A stretch of 64,000 bases of DNA from Tachypleus tridentatus. Its lineage: Eukaryota; Arthropoda; Merostomata; Xiphosura; Limulidae. Position numbers and translations under genes: made by a program. The notes beneath the pieces are model-generated. The model saw only the letters and a list, made by a program, of their open reading frames with translations, ran no database searches and was not told the DNA's origin. Within the stretch, counting starts at the first letter, position 1. Each line of letters starts with the position of its first letter. Positions 10,307-25,300 of this stretch are shown piece after piece. The DNA lies in the NCBI RefSeq assembly GCF_004210375.1, contig NC_134834.1, positions 156,569,290-156,633,289 of the forward strand. The letters are read 5' to 3'.

Positions 10307-13300
10307 GTATCAGAAAATTTCAGTATATCATACAATTATTTGATAATATCTTGTAACTTTTTTATTGTTGACAATTTTGGTCATGGGAAACTATTATTCC
10401 ACAAATGAAGTGGTACAACTACAACAGTACAAGGTTTGATTAGCTTGACTTGATAAGCCTTGCAGAAACATAACAACTATTCTTAATTAACTGCAAAGTA
10501 TGCAGTACGTTAATAGTGCTTATACTAATATTAATAGTACCAAAAAAAAAAAAAAAAACAGTAGTAGAAGTTATGATACATTAATTACGTGGAGTAGATA
10601 TATTAACATAACAGTAAAAGTGATAAATTATAATTTATGATATAAAATTGTAAAGGTGAGTCTAATCGGTGTTATTAATGCACAGAAAAAAAAAAAGGTC
10701 CCAATAAATATTTTATAGAACATTTTTCCATATGATAATCACGATTCAATTGATATTTAAATTTGTGTGATTATAAAAATAATGGTAATTATATCAAATT
10801 CAGAGTGAATACATTAACATGATACAGTATAGGTAGGTCTTGTCACAAAATGGATGTGCTTTTGCCAATGGTAGTACAGGATTGTAAATTTTAAAAATAC
10901 AGTAATGTTTAATAGCTGTTTTTGAGGGGAAATGACACCAATGTTTTGATTTGAATAATTTTCACTGGGGCTTGTTTTAACAAATTATTAGGACTTACAT
11001 TTATTGTTTCTGAAATTTTCCTCTTCATTGAATGTTTTCCTTTCAGTCTATCCAAGAAAACTTTTAAGATTTTTTGAAGATTCTTGGTAATGATACTCTC
11101 TTAGTTATGTGGTAATTTATATAAATAATGCCACTCTTCTAGCAAAATGCCCTTAAGCATAGTGAGAATTTATTAGTATACCTTGTTTTGTACCTTCAAG
11201 TAGCATTCCATTTAACTTCTTTTTTCAATGGCAAATAGTGTTAGAAATTTCAGGTTCTCCTCATATGACAATCTTTTCATCTCAGGCACCATTCCAGTAA
11301 CTTTTCATTTAATCCTTTTCAACAATTTAGTCTTTCCTAAGATAAGGATCTCTAGATTAAACACAGTACTCTAAATGTGGTCTGTACAATGAAACCTCAA
11401 AATTTGTTTAGATACAAGCTAAAATCTAAAAATTGCAAGAAGGTATAACTTTTTCAAAATGTTTGCAAGTTTTTAAAAACCTCTTATAGTGAAAACTATT
11501 AATAATAATGTATTCATGTTAGTTATGTAATGATATCATCCCTAATTTAATCTCTATTTGTATCCCATGTTTTCTGAATATTCAAAGAGTATGTACATAT
11601 GATAATAAATGTATAAACAGATGAATATAATAATAAAAATGAATTTACATAAAATCCTAATTGGACTGGGATTTGAGTGTAAAACTTTCATTTGATGATC
11701 ACTATAACCACCATAACATAGTTTTTGTAATTGACTGGGGTTTGAACTTAAGACTTGCACATGAGACAGACCACTGAGCCAGTTTGAACATTACCAAGAT
11801 AGAATCAAACATTACTGACAAAAGGCAAACAGGGTGGCTTTTATGTATGTGTGTGTGTGTGTATGTATGTATGTGTGTATATATATAGATAGATAGTGCC
11901 TTTTATAGTTAAGATTTGAAAGTGAAATGTGCATGTACACATACATTACAAGAAGAGGAAAAATCAGTAATGTGGTCATCAGGTTTTTAATTTTAAGTTT
12001 GTGATTTATAGCTTTTTTTATTGAGAGTTATATTCAGAGAAGAGGTGATGGCTCACTCTACTTTATATACTTTGAATCTGAAAATAATTCTCATGAAAGT
12101 GTAAAGGTGGGTATTGTTTTATGTATTATAACCATTCTTTCACTTTATTAGGATACTGGTGGTGTACTTTATGGGCTTTTGTAACATTACTGGGGTTAAT
12201 AGAGAGAGGCTAGTGTGTTATGACAGTGTAAGGATATCTTATACATGAATGTGAGAGTCCTGTATTCAACTGTAAAAGTGTTTATTGGTTTTTGTGTTGT
12301 CACAGTTTAGATATGTATATAGCAGAATGTGATTTAAGCTGATAGAAATGATGCACACTGAGAGTGCTTAGGAATATGTGTATGAAACTGTGTAAGTTCC
12401 TGCATGTACTTGTCAAGTTGTTTCAGGCTTGACTGGTGCAACATTGCATGCTCAGTAGCTTTATGTTAAGTATAATGTATGATTTATGAATAAATAAAAT
12501 AAACTTGTATAGTACAAACATGGAAGAGGCTATTATATTTAAATGTTTCATCTAAAAGTACTGTTTTTGAGACTATCAGCACAGGCTTATTGTGAGTTAC
12601 AGTCCACCAGTAAGAGTGCCACATTTGCATTGGACTGTACTGGCAAATGTGACGTGATAACAGGTGTTTGCAGCTGTATTACTACAGCTGCATTTCAAAA
12701 TTGCTTGGCTTGTGTAGTACTGTGCTGGATGTTTAAGTGCTTTTCTTTGTGTATTGGTATATCGGTCCTCATGGAATTTAGAAAGAAATTGTCTTCAAAT
12801 TTTGGTGGAGCTATAAGCCGTGCAAAACAGGTAAGATATTACTAACTGTGGTAATATACAGGGTGGCCTGTAAGTTCCTACCCATCCATATGTTGTGTCT
12901 AAACAACATTATAATACTAATGATGAGTTGAAGGCAGCTGTTATCACGGCATTTGGAACAATAACCCTTGCTATGTTGAGGAAAATGTCTCGCAGAACGT
13001 GGTGTTGCATAATATTATGCAGCAAGAATGAGGGACAGCACACAGATACACTGGATACATAAGATATGTGGATGGGTATTGTATTGTAGAAATAAATTAA
13101 ATTTCTAAAATTAATTTTAATATTGAAGATTACAACAACTTTTGTATGGGTCAAATTGTCAGTATTTTTAACACATATGTAACTCTACTTGTAATACTCT
13201 TAGATAGAAACCCAACATCTAGTAATAAAACACAAATGTACTAGAGTATACACACACAGATGTGTAAATATAGATTCTGGTTGTTACAATTTATTATTCT

Positions 13301-16300
13301 GAATTAGGTATCATATTAATAACTTTTGTTCAAAGCAAGTTATCTACAAATAACAGAAGTAATAATTGCATAAAATATAGATAAATTAATATTCAAGTCT
13401 AACCAGAATATTGAAGATTATAAGCTAAAACGTGAACTAAATAGAAAGCATTAATTTATTGATTGCATACCTGGATATCACTGTTTTTGGAGGTTTTTTT
13501 ATGTTTTTAACCATAATCCCAATTATTTAGAATAAAATTTACATTTGGAAATATTACTTCTCTTTCAGAACTACCTAGAGCTATTACCTTGTGTGCAACT
13601 GCCATGAAATTTCTTGTGCCTTGAACAAATTCTCACTGCTGCATGTGTTGTTTCAGTCTCTGATGTAACAGTCATAATGCTGTAGCAATCCATCAGTAGT
13701 AGGGTAATGTGACATTCATATGTAGTAAACGTCGTGAGCACTAGCACATGATCCTACATCCTTCTTTCCTCAGTGCTGTCTGTGTTCAGACATGCAAATG
13801 TTTGATGACTACTTTTCTTTGTGCTATGTTTCGTTTGTCCTCATTACATTTTCATTCCATTATAAAACAATCACAATAATCTATGGAAACGTACAAATGA
13901 TAATCATTGGAAACCTGCTCAGTAAACTTAATTGGATCATTCACCTCACTTCCAAATTACTTCATGGCTTTTAATAAGCCAACATGCTTGGACTGGTTTC
14001 AAAATGGACATTTTTGGAAGGGTGCACATTGAAGTTGTGACTATTCATTGTTTGATATTACTAAAAAATTGAAAGTAATTTTGTACCTGCCAAGCTATCT
14101 GATTAACTGTTCTCAAGATTCTATATGCAGAGAATAACTTTTAATCTGGAAACAGCAAAGAATGAGAGTCTGTAAGCTGTAGTTAGTTGTAGCCTGTCAT
14201 AATGTGTCCAGACAAGTTCAGTGCTTTCAGTCAGTTTATTTGCACAGCTTAATTGCAAAAGTTTATAGTGTAAAAAAATGTTGCTTAGAAAAACAGAATG
14301 ATGTCTAAAAATGTTTTCTCTGAGTTTATGTAATGGAAGATTTTTCTGTGGAAATCAAAGCCTGTAAAATAAGCTTCAATGTAAACAGCAAAAAATTCCA
14401 CTGAATGTTAAGTAAACTTCAATGTGAAGTTCCAGTAGAACCATGCAGTGTATACATGGATAGCATTTGCTACTGTAATTGATGGCATGTCAAAAGAATC
14501 TAACCTGAAGAAACTTTTGAAAAACATGCAATGAGTTTGTTCATACTCATTATAAGAGTCATTTATTACAATATTGGTTGGTTGATTGGCATTTACTGGT
14601 GCAAAGCAACTGGGGTGACTGTGCCAAACAGCTGGTTAAACAACATAAAAGTAAAATGTAAAAATTAATCAAAGTAAAACTAAATAAACTTCAAAAAGCA
14701 GGTAAAAACTTAAATAGAATTAAAAAGGCCAATGGCCCTTAAAAATTTTAAACACAAGTGTCACCATTGCCAGTAACACTGTCCAGTGTCAGGGGTAAAT
14801 TAATGGGAAAAAAATGTATAAAATGGTGCTATTGTTCAGAGGTTTAATGATGGCATGACAATAAAATGTGAGCTATTGTGCCTTGAATGTCACAAAGGCC
14901 ACACATTGGTGCATCAGTCCAAGATAAAACAATGAGTTAAAAACTGTGACCAATGTGCAGAGCTTTGCTAGGACAAGTTCTTCCTTTTGATCCTTAAGGA
15001 AACAAGATGGCCAAAGAACAACAGAAGGTTTGATCTGAAAAAACTTGTTACGATGAGGCTTGCTTCAGTCTACTGCCAACTGGCACAAAGCTGAACCTTG
15101 AATACAGGTTTGTAGCCCATATATAGTATGGGTATAGCAGTGATAGCACCATGCAGACAAACTTAGATGTGATGTCAGCAAGTTCGTTCTCACAAATACT
15201 GACATGATCTGGTATCCAGAAAAACTGATAGAAATAGAAGATAAAGGAAAATGGGCCAGCCAATGTTGGATATCAATGAAAACAGCATGAGAACCAATGC
15301 TAAGTGATTCTAGGGCCAGTAGAAACCTAAGAGAATCAGTATAAGTAGTACAGTTGGTGTAGTGCAAAGCTTCTACGTGATCCAGGGAAATATAAATGAC
15401 ATACAACTCAGCATTGAACACAGAAACTGTAGAAGCGATCCTGTGTGAAACCATCAAACCACAACAAAACATGGCAGAGCCCACATAATCACCTGATTAT
15501 GGAACAAAACAGAAGAGCTAAATGCACAAGAAAAGATTTTATGGAGACTATTGGCAATGCTTTAGGCACCAGCAGCTTCTTGGCCATTGGAGGGCAAAAT
15601 CAAAAGGGGGAAGAAAGTGTACTGCCCACTGACCTTCCAAATCATGTCCTATGTAATTTTGGAACTGGTGGCACAAAAGATGCTGGTTGTGAACTTAATC
15701 CAAGATTCCTTCTGGTTTTGAGGTCACCTACTGATCATGGGTGCGAGCCTGCTAAAAAAACGATGCAGTTTGAAAGTGTGGGATACCAACAAAAGGTATC
15801 TCAGGCCTGTTTTTAAGCATTCCATGCCCTTTGGTAGGCAGGATCCCACCACAAACAAGGATACCATGGAAATGTGTCAAGGATTTAGGAATGTATTGAG
15901 CAGTCACTTAGACAATACAGTCAATCACTGCTGTCATGCAGATGTCTGTTGATGCCATATAGACAATGGCATGATCAAGTTCTGAGAGAGCAGTGAAAGA
16001 GGGCCAGTTGATCTGGTCCAGCTTCCACCTAAGCACATGGATTGGGTGGCATTGACCATAGCCAGTCTCCTTCAAAATGATAGGAAAATGTGGGACACTG
16101 TAAACCCTCCAAGAGAAGTGAGACGAAAGTGAAGGGGAGCAGACAGAGATCAACAGCAGTAACAGACTGACTAGGTGCATGAAAATAAAAGGTTGTGATT
16201 CAGGAGCATATGCTCTACTGAATGACTCCTCCCATCAATATCAGCACCATCTCAGAGGGGATTATGTTCTTTAAAGTCTCCTAGGATTAAAAAGGTCAAA

Positions 16301-19300
16301 GAAAATGGGCCCAAATATACATTAGGTGCCAAGACCAAAGCAAGAGGACTCAAGCAGTCACTGGAAGGAATGGTGGAAACAGACACAGAAGTAGACGTGA
16401 ACTTGTCAACACGCTTATACAAAGAGGGCAAAAGACTGCACTTTTTTGAAAACAACTATTGGAGTCCCAGAAGGATCTTTCTGCACTCCCACTGAAGCAG
16501 TGGAGTGTGGTGCAGCAGCATATATCCAAGATGGAGGTGGAAACAGTAGCTTCTGAGCCTCAGGATAAGAAATGTTGTGAACTGTTTTCAAATGCTGTAC
16601 CTCTTTTTCCTCCACCCACCTAAGGATAAGGATAAAACAAAAGTAAGAGGAGTGAGAACCACAACAGTTAACACATTGATGGTCCAGTTTACACTCATAG
16701 GCATCATGGTCTTTGCCACTATAACAAATATATGTCAAAGAACCACAACATGACATCTTCAAGTGACCGAACTGCTGACACTGGAAATATTTGAGAAGGT
16801 TGGGAATATATGGCTGTACCTTGCAGTTCAGATAACCTGCCTTGACAGCAGTAGGTGAACGTGGTTATATAAATATCAAAATTATAACATTGGTAAGCAG
16901 CATAATTCTGTCCTTGTGAGTGGTGATATGTCTCAGTGCAGAAATTCCTTGGATGGAGAAACCAGTAAGGATCTCTGACTTGAGGATGCTCTTCAAATCC
17001 CTCTCAACAATAACTCTAAGAAATTCAAAGTAGCATGGGTTTATCCCTAATGCCCTTCAAATGCAAGATGAGTTCACTGTTTTGGGGTGGACGTTTCCAC
17101 CAAGATGTCCCCAGAACATAGTTTCTTGACTGACTTAGGAGATCCAGGAAACCTCTCTAGTCCCTCCGGAATAAAAAAGTTTGGATGTTTAGATCCCAGA
17201 GATAAACTGAAAGTACAGAACCATCTCTGGGAGGTCCACTCACCATGTAAAGGAATCCACCTTGAGGGGATGTTACAAGAAGTTCAGAACTGAAATAATC
17301 AAGCAAATGAGAGAGAAAAGGGAAGCTGAGTGGCTAAATATCTGGATGAAGTTGAAAGTGTGAATGAAGCTTTGAATTTTGATGCTGACTTTCCATTAGA
17401 GCTGGAATATCCTGTTGAGCAAAATCTTGAAGATTGCCAATCAGATCTAACATATATTACAAAAATACATTGCTTTTAGCAGGAAATACCTACTCACTAG
17501 AACTCTGTTTATGCAGTGCTTAAAAGTATATTACATCTGAAGAGGGAAAGGAGCAGTGTTCTGAAATGAATTGTGTCTGCATCTCTTCCTTTAAATTGAA
17601 ATACATGATACTTGCAAATTTCTAAAACATTTTCAATAGTTTAGTTATCTTGAGCGACAAAACTGCCATATTATTATATACACATTTATAAGATCAGGTA
17701 TTAAAACTTGTGATGTGGATCTGTATGATGGCACCAAAATTCTGCAACAAAATGTTTTTTCATGAGTTAGGTGACCACTTTGAGTAATCAAGTGAAACTA
17801 GTTTCACGTTTTTTATTTTAATAAAATGGGTTGTATTACCAGTTCCCAAAAATAAACAAACATCACAATTTGGTTTAAGAAAGATAAAAACAAGTAACTA
17901 CTCCACCCTCTGAAGAGAGTCAGCTAGCAACTTGGGATTGCAAAATCCCAACAATGGCATATCATGTAGCAGATGTGATAGCTTCCAGTCTTATTACCCT
18001 AAGAAGAAAAAAAAATTATTAGCAGCTCTAGCAGTCACACACCAAGATGATGACTCAACTTTTTTTTGAAGTACAATCTTGCTTGACTTGTACTCTATTG
18101 TAGGTGCAACTACATGAATCTTGTCATGGAATGCCTCTTATGTATCAGTTGAGGTCATGTTTTCCATTTGTACTGGTTTCATGGTTAATGGTGGATCATC
18201 ATCCATGTCTGCAAAATTTAAACATGCATCATTTCATTACTGTATCTTGGGATTCATTGTTTGTTGTTGGTCTAGGTGTGGGCATATAATTTTTTTCCAC
18301 AGTTTTTGAAGGAAATTTGTTGATGTTAATGAAGTGTTGATTTATTTTGTTGATTTCATCATTAATTTTATCGGATGAGCATAGTTTTGTTGCTGTATTT
18401 ATTTGGTTTCTTAATATGTTGAGTGTTTTTGTTTCATGTACTGAGTCCCAGTGAATGTATAATCCAGTATGGATGATTTTTTCTGTATATTTCTGTTTGG
18501 ACTGGTATTGGTTCTAGTGATCTTGAGGTTAAGAAATGCTGTTTAGTTAGTTCCTCCTGTTCACAGGTAAACTTAATATTGAAATGTATAGAGTTAACAT
18601 GGTTGATTTTTTATATATATACAAAAGAAACTGTGTACGAGGGCTGTTTAAAAAATACGCGGACTGTTTGAATTGAGCGGCTCCAGTTGGTTCCAGGGGA
18701 ATCCACTTGGTGTTGCTAGGTTCACACAGATCAGCTGATTACGATGCCATTTCCCGATTGCAAATATCTTCATTTGTGTATTAGCTACGCGGCTTAAAGT
18801 GAAGTGCGATTTTTTTCGTTTGGCGGATTTTAGAATGAATGATCTGAAGGAGCAACGACTTGCTGTGAAATTTTGTGTTAAACTTGGAAAATCTGCGACT
18901 GAAACTTTTGCTATGCTTAACACGGGCTTACGGTGATGTTGCTATGAAGCTTACGGCATGTTTCAAGTGGCATGAACGTTTTAAGGATGGTCGACAGTCC
19001 ATTGAAGATGATGAGCATCCTGGACGTCCTTCCACGTCAACTGACGACCCACACGTCGACAAAATCAACACCCTGGTGTGGGAAAATCAATGTCTGACTG
19101 TCAGGGAGCTTGCTGAAGAGTGTTGGATATCAGTTGGATCTTGTTACGAGATTTTGACCGAAAAATTGAAGATGCACCGCGTTGCTGCAAAATTCAGCCC
19201 TCAGAACTCGTGAGTTTTTGGCCAAACACTCGATCACTGTTCTTCCCCACCTCCCTACTCACCTGATCTTGCTCCTTGCGATTTTTTCTTGTTCCCCAAA

Positions 19301-22300
19301 CTCAAAAGACCCTTGAAAGGAAGAAGATTTGAGACGATTCCAAAGCCACATAGAGATTAAGGCAAATGCATACTGCTGTACTAGCGGGGTGATTTGAGAA
19401 GGAGCTGGAGCACATTACAAAAGAAGTGTACCAGGACTGTTTCAACAAGTGGAAACACTGTTGGGATAAGTGTGTGCATTGGGGAGGAGAGTACTTTGAA
19501 GGGGTCCCAGACCTGTAACTTCTAAATAAAGTACATTTTGTTTTATGACGTCTGTCCGCGTATTTTTTGAACAGACCTCGTATCCAGCAGTTGCATCATC
19601 AACATACTTGTACCAGTATGGTGGTAGGTGTAAGGCTGAATTGATTGCTTGAGATTCAGTTTCTTTGTAGGTATGTGTAGAAGCATGTGTTTAATTACTA
19701 GTATCTCATTTATCACTCATCATATCAACACAATTTGTGTTTTTTTTTACCTTATTGCCTGGAATATTTTACAAGTGATTATGTTCTGAGATTGAAAAGT
19801 ATTGAGTAAGAAACAGAGGTTGCATGAAGTTTTCATAATATGTACCCATGGTAGCAAATGAGTTAATGTATTCTAAATCCTAGTGGATGAACTTGAAGTA
19901 ACTAAGTAAACCTATTCTACGTTAGACTTGTATGAATATTTAAAACATATTTGTTGTATGTAAAATTAAATTGGTTGAGTTATGTAACTAATAGATACAT
20001 AGAGCTTTTTTCCATTTTTCAATAATGGTGCAATAAGTGACCATTAGTATTTTTATTAACCATAATTTAATATTTTGTCAGTCTCTGTGTTTCAGTACTT
20101 CCTCACAAACATTATACATAAAGAAACCTTTTTGACAAATAGGTACTTTTTTAGGTAGTACATTCATATTTGTTGCCTTGCTGGAAAAGCACCTACTAAA
20201 ACACATGAAATTAATACACTATTAATACACAGCTGTTTAACTATGTAAGTGTTTTATTATATTTTAGTATACAGAAGAAAAGCTTGGCACCTCGGAAAAG
20301 ACTGAACTTGATGCCCATTTTGAAAGTTTGGCTCAACGAGCTGATAAGACCAAACACTGGACAGAGAGAATTGTATCCAGAACAGATGCTATTCTTCAAC
20401 CTAATCCAAGTGATTTTTATTATATTTTTATGTAACCTATTTATTATTTTAAATTGCATTTTCTGAAGGTTAATGAATAATTAGGACATCATACATTACT
20501 TAAGTGATTTATCTAATGTCTTTTTTTTTTTTTTTTATCCAAACACATTTAGTGGCCACATAGTTGCTATATTAGAAAAGGTTTTAATGTCTGTATTATT
20601 GAATAAGGATACTAGTTGTTCATGGTTCACATTTGTTACACTGTGGTATGGCATTTTTACTTTATATACACAGTAGTAAATACTAAGAGAATACTTTGAC
20701 ATTCTTTAACAAATATAAATCTTATTGCTGTTATGAAGTGTGATTAGTGTTTTGAAGATACTTCATTTTCACACAATTGCCTGTTTTTTTCTATTTAGTT
20801 AAATGATTATTTGAGCAAATTTTATGGTATGATTTTAGATTAGAAATTTTATTAGTCTCTCTGCTCCTTTAAGTTACTCTATTATTAAAGTACCATTGCA
20901 ATATTGCTAAGTTGTGTGTAAAATATATATATTTTTAATGAAATAAAAAAGAATAATGTGTGTTGCAGTTTTTGATTATGACATTGTGATTTCATTACAC
21001 TCTTTAATTGCATATATACTTAAATTCAACATGAAAAATTATTTATCATTTTATTGCTTTTTGAATAAATGTTAAATAACCACTAGAGAGCTTCCTTAAA
21101 ATAATCTGAAATGTGACAGTTTATGTGTTTGTATGTGTGTGTTATTGGTAACACACTGAGTAAAAGGGGCCACCTCTGTCTTTGGTAAGTTTATTTTAAC
21201 TATGTATTACTTCTTTAATTTCGTTTATTTTTATTTTTTGCTTATCCTTTTTTACTTACTGGTTTTACAGGGTGTTATTACTTTTAGTGTTTTAATGTAT
21301 AAATATTGGGTTTTACTAGAGATTTTAAATTCCTTAAAGCTCTGAATTATTTAGTTTTTTTCAATATTTCAGAGTGAAGAATGGGATGACTTATGAAACC
21401 ATTATCTTAATGGAATATAATTATCAAGTTATAATCCAAAACATATTCTAGATAACTTCAAATGAACTCTTCTTGTTTATACTTACTATATGTTAATATT
21501 TTATGAACATTTAAGTCTTATTTTTTTTCTACACAAATTGTTTTTATTGTCCTAGATGCAAAGGTTGAGGATTATTTATTTGAAAAACTTGAGAGGAAGC
21601 GGGACCGACAGACTAATTTTGAGGCATTGGGACAAGACATGATTGATGCTGGTTCAGATTTTGGTCCAGGAACTGCATATGGTAAGGAAATGCAATAAGT
21701 TATTGTACTGGCATTTTCTAGCAGTGTATGGTTTTCTTTGGATCTTATATTTACACATTTTTATAAACTTTTTATGTACCTACTTGTTTGTAGGCTCATG
21801 AATTTATTACAAAGTTTCTAATAAAATAAGAGCCATACAAGAATGTAAAACCAAAAACTGTCAGTATTGCTATTAATTATGCTAACTATTGCTATGGATT
21901 CAAATGTATTTTATGTGAAAGTGAAGGGTTTTACCTACTTTTGGTCAGTTTTTTTCACTTCATTCAGTATGATGGTATGTGGACTGCATTAAAATTTTGC
22001 ATGGAGAAATAATAAAATTTGTGATGTAAAATTAATAAATTTTTTTTTATTTTCTGTATTACATATAAGAAAAAGAAATAATCCAAGGTATGATTTTTTC
22101 TTATTTGTTAAAGAATTTACATATCAATATGTTTAAATAAACTATCGGAAAAATATAATAAAACATTTGAGAAATTAACTTTCGATCATAAGATATAGCA
22201 ACTTCTTTTTACATGTTCTAACAATAGACAAAATAGGACTTTGTTGTGACATAAATCCTTTGTGGAAAGTAACCCATTTGCATTTGTAAAATAGAAACAC

Positions 22301-25300
22301 CATGACTTCATGCTTCCATGTACCTCAGCTGGAGATTTACTTTAGCATATTTTTTTCAAATTAATGTATATTATCTTTTTGTTAACATATTGATCTTGAA
22401 TTATGTCAGTCATAACTTTGCCAGTGTGCAGACCTTTTGAATAAAACAGGAGTATTTTCTCCTTTACTACTGTGCTTAGATTTTATTACAACATTGACAG
22501 TAAACAGAAGCATATCTTTCATTTTATTTGGAATATGCAGCAATTATGGCTATGTATGTAAATATTATTTTCATTGAACATGTGGCATAATTTTATTCAT
22601 CTATGAAAGTAATTGTGTCTACTACTGTATCTGTGCCAAATACATTTTTTTTTAACCTTCTGTGAGCTATTTGAAGTTTTTGAATGAATTATCTTATCTT
22701 TGATTAAGTAAATCAACAGCACTGATATTTCATGTACGTGTACATACCAACAAGTGCTACAATGTTTGTGTTGTATGTTGCACTTAAATATGAAAACCAA
22801 AGATGTAGATTTTTGTTTTTTTGTGGGTGGTGATGGGTGTGCTTATGTAATAGCTGAACTTTATCAAAAATATTTACTCTTAAACACACAAACTTGATTT
22901 TTTCTAGTGGTACATTCTAAAGTTATGTATATTTGAAGATTTAACGTGTGTGTGTGTGTGTGTATACGTAAAATCTTTTGTCTCTCTTTGGGTGTGAAAC
23001 AGTATAAGACTAAATTCTGAAAGCTGCTTTTTACTTATATACAGTCTAATAGTAGTGTTTTATTTACATTTCATTAAACTTCTTTAGGTAGCACTTTAAT
23101 AAAAGTAGGACAGGCCCAGAAAAAACTAGGAAAAGCTGAGAAGGAGTTTGTTCGAATAGCAAGCACCAGTTTTATTCAACCTTTACGAAAGTTTTTAGAA
23201 GGGGATATGAAAACACTCCAAGTAAATAATATTTATTATTATATTTGAGAACATGAATGTACAGATACAGAGTTAAACTTATCCAAAAAGGAAAACTTTA
23301 GTACAAATAAAATCGTTTTAGGGCATTCTTAAAAGTTCTGTAAATAGATTAAACAGTTACATTCAGTGGATTTAAACATTGTTTTCTTTTGAATTCCAAG
23401 TCACTTATTGCTTTTCTCGTAACCATACTTTTGTTTTATTTTTTTATTGTGAATGAGCTGTAAATCATTGTTTTTATTTCCTATATGATATCTTACCTCT
23501 TAAAAATAGCTCTTCTCAATAAATATTGCCCTCTGTTAGTGCACATTTTTGACATTTGCCACTGGCTTTCTATCTCATGCTTTGCATATCCACATGTAAG
23601 TGATTATATAGCAACTCTCCACAAATTTGAGTATGATGCAACTCCTATCATAACCACCACCCTTTCTGTATTGCATTTGTTAATCACTTCTCGATTGACA
23701 GTAGTGCTGTACAGGTGTACTTTTTGTGTTCGTAAATTTGTTAGCACTTTCTTTTGTACTACAGATGTAGTTTTTCTTTACTATTTTCTTGTTATTTCTA
23801 TATTTAGAGGGGCCATTTTGATAGTATATTGTGAGTCCTCAGCCTTTGGCAAGTGGTGCTTAATCAGGTTTGTGTTTGAAAATATGCACTTTTCATCCCA
23901 TTACTATGCTCAATGTCAATTACCTTGTAGCTTTTCCTCCTGCAGATCTGAGTTCCAATTTCAGATATAGGCAGATGTTGGTTGTTCAGCTGTCATCTAT
24001 ATTGAAACAGTTACTTTGCAGGCTTAGGTTTGCATACCATTGAGATGAGGTGTTCTATAAGACTGCTAGTTGTTCTGTTTAGTGGTTTTTCATAATAATT
24101 ATTTTTATCCAGACTGTACTCTCATGGTGAGTAAAACAGACAGGAATTGCTGCCTCTCTCTGATGCTGTGTAATGTTGAGACTTTTTCTGCTGTAGACTT
24201 TACAATTTCAGATGCTGCTGAATGTTGGTTGATTGACTCTGTTGATGTTTTAGCTCTGCTTTACAAAATCAGGTGTCTAAGTTGCCCATTGTACTGGATC
24301 AAGTGATGTATGTTACTGGACATGTGACCTGAGTGCACATACTCATATACCATGTCAATGCAAATAATGTGATGTTAGCTAGACATGACTGAAAGATCAG
24401 TATAATAATATAATATATATGTAAATATATGGCATTATGAAACTTAAGCTACTTAGACTGAACATTTGTATTTTTGTGTTATAATATGTAGTCATTCTAG
24501 CAAGAGAAAATCCTTAATTTATATTTAATTTTTTTATGATATTTATGACCCCACATAGTTAGAGTATAAAAAATAACAAAATATAAAGTCTTACTGAAAA
24601 CAGATGTGTGAAATGTACTTAGGAGGTTACAGAGATTAAGATTTCGAGATTTGGGGGATAAAGAATTTTTTTTTTTTGTTTTATTTACTCATAACATGAA
24701 ATCATTTTGCACTCAGACTGATAATGAAACAGACTATTTTAAGAAACAAATCTTTAGTAAAGATATTTTGTTTAAAAAATGATTTTTGGTGTACAAAAAG
24801 CTTGTAATCTTTACTAAAAGTATAACAAGTTTTGTGAAGATACAGATGCTGTCTCAAAAGTTATAGTGCAGATACTTAATATTTGCAAATGTGTAGATGA
24901 ACTTGTCTATATTGTACTGAGTCCATAGCAAAAGGGTTAATCAGTAATTTGTATTATGGTATTCATTCATGTTTTTCCACATTTTATGTTTGTGACATAA
25001 TCATAAAAGAGTAGAGAGTATACCTGGATCAGATATGGTGACCTCCCTCTAAGGTGTCATATTTTCTTTTGTTTCACATCTTATGGTCTCTCTTTGGGAG
25101 CTTCCTAAAGGAAGATAATTTTTTTCACTGGCCCTCCACCAGTTCAGTGTGAGATTCTAACTGTTCTGTGAGTGGAGGTAAGATATTGTGTCAGAAGTTA
25201 ACATTTTCCTAAAGTGAAAATATATTTCTGATAGATACTTCCCTTCCTTATATTTTCACTCAGCTTCCATATTTCTAGTGATATGTGGTGCAGGTTTTGT

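Noticed and set aside
12670-12691. 9-bp perfect inverted repeat GCAGCTGTA/TACAGCTGC
   Set aside because: A short hairpin of this size is expected by chance and has no supporting context.
12543-12770. Open frame upstream of and in frame with exon 1b (Cys-rich, 76 codons)
   Set aside because: No endophilin-B has such an extension, the sequence shows no signal peptide or domain, and the MEF start at 12771 aligns with exon 1a. Treated as 5' UTR.
15445-15952. + strand frames of 123 and 71 codons
   Set aside because: They lie opposite the LINE RT/RNase H remnant, which explains the sequence on the minus strand.
23485-23970. 161-codon open frame in intron 4
   Set aside because: Hydrophobic, T-rich composition, no domain, no splice or promoter context, inside a proven intron; chance frame in T-rich DNA.
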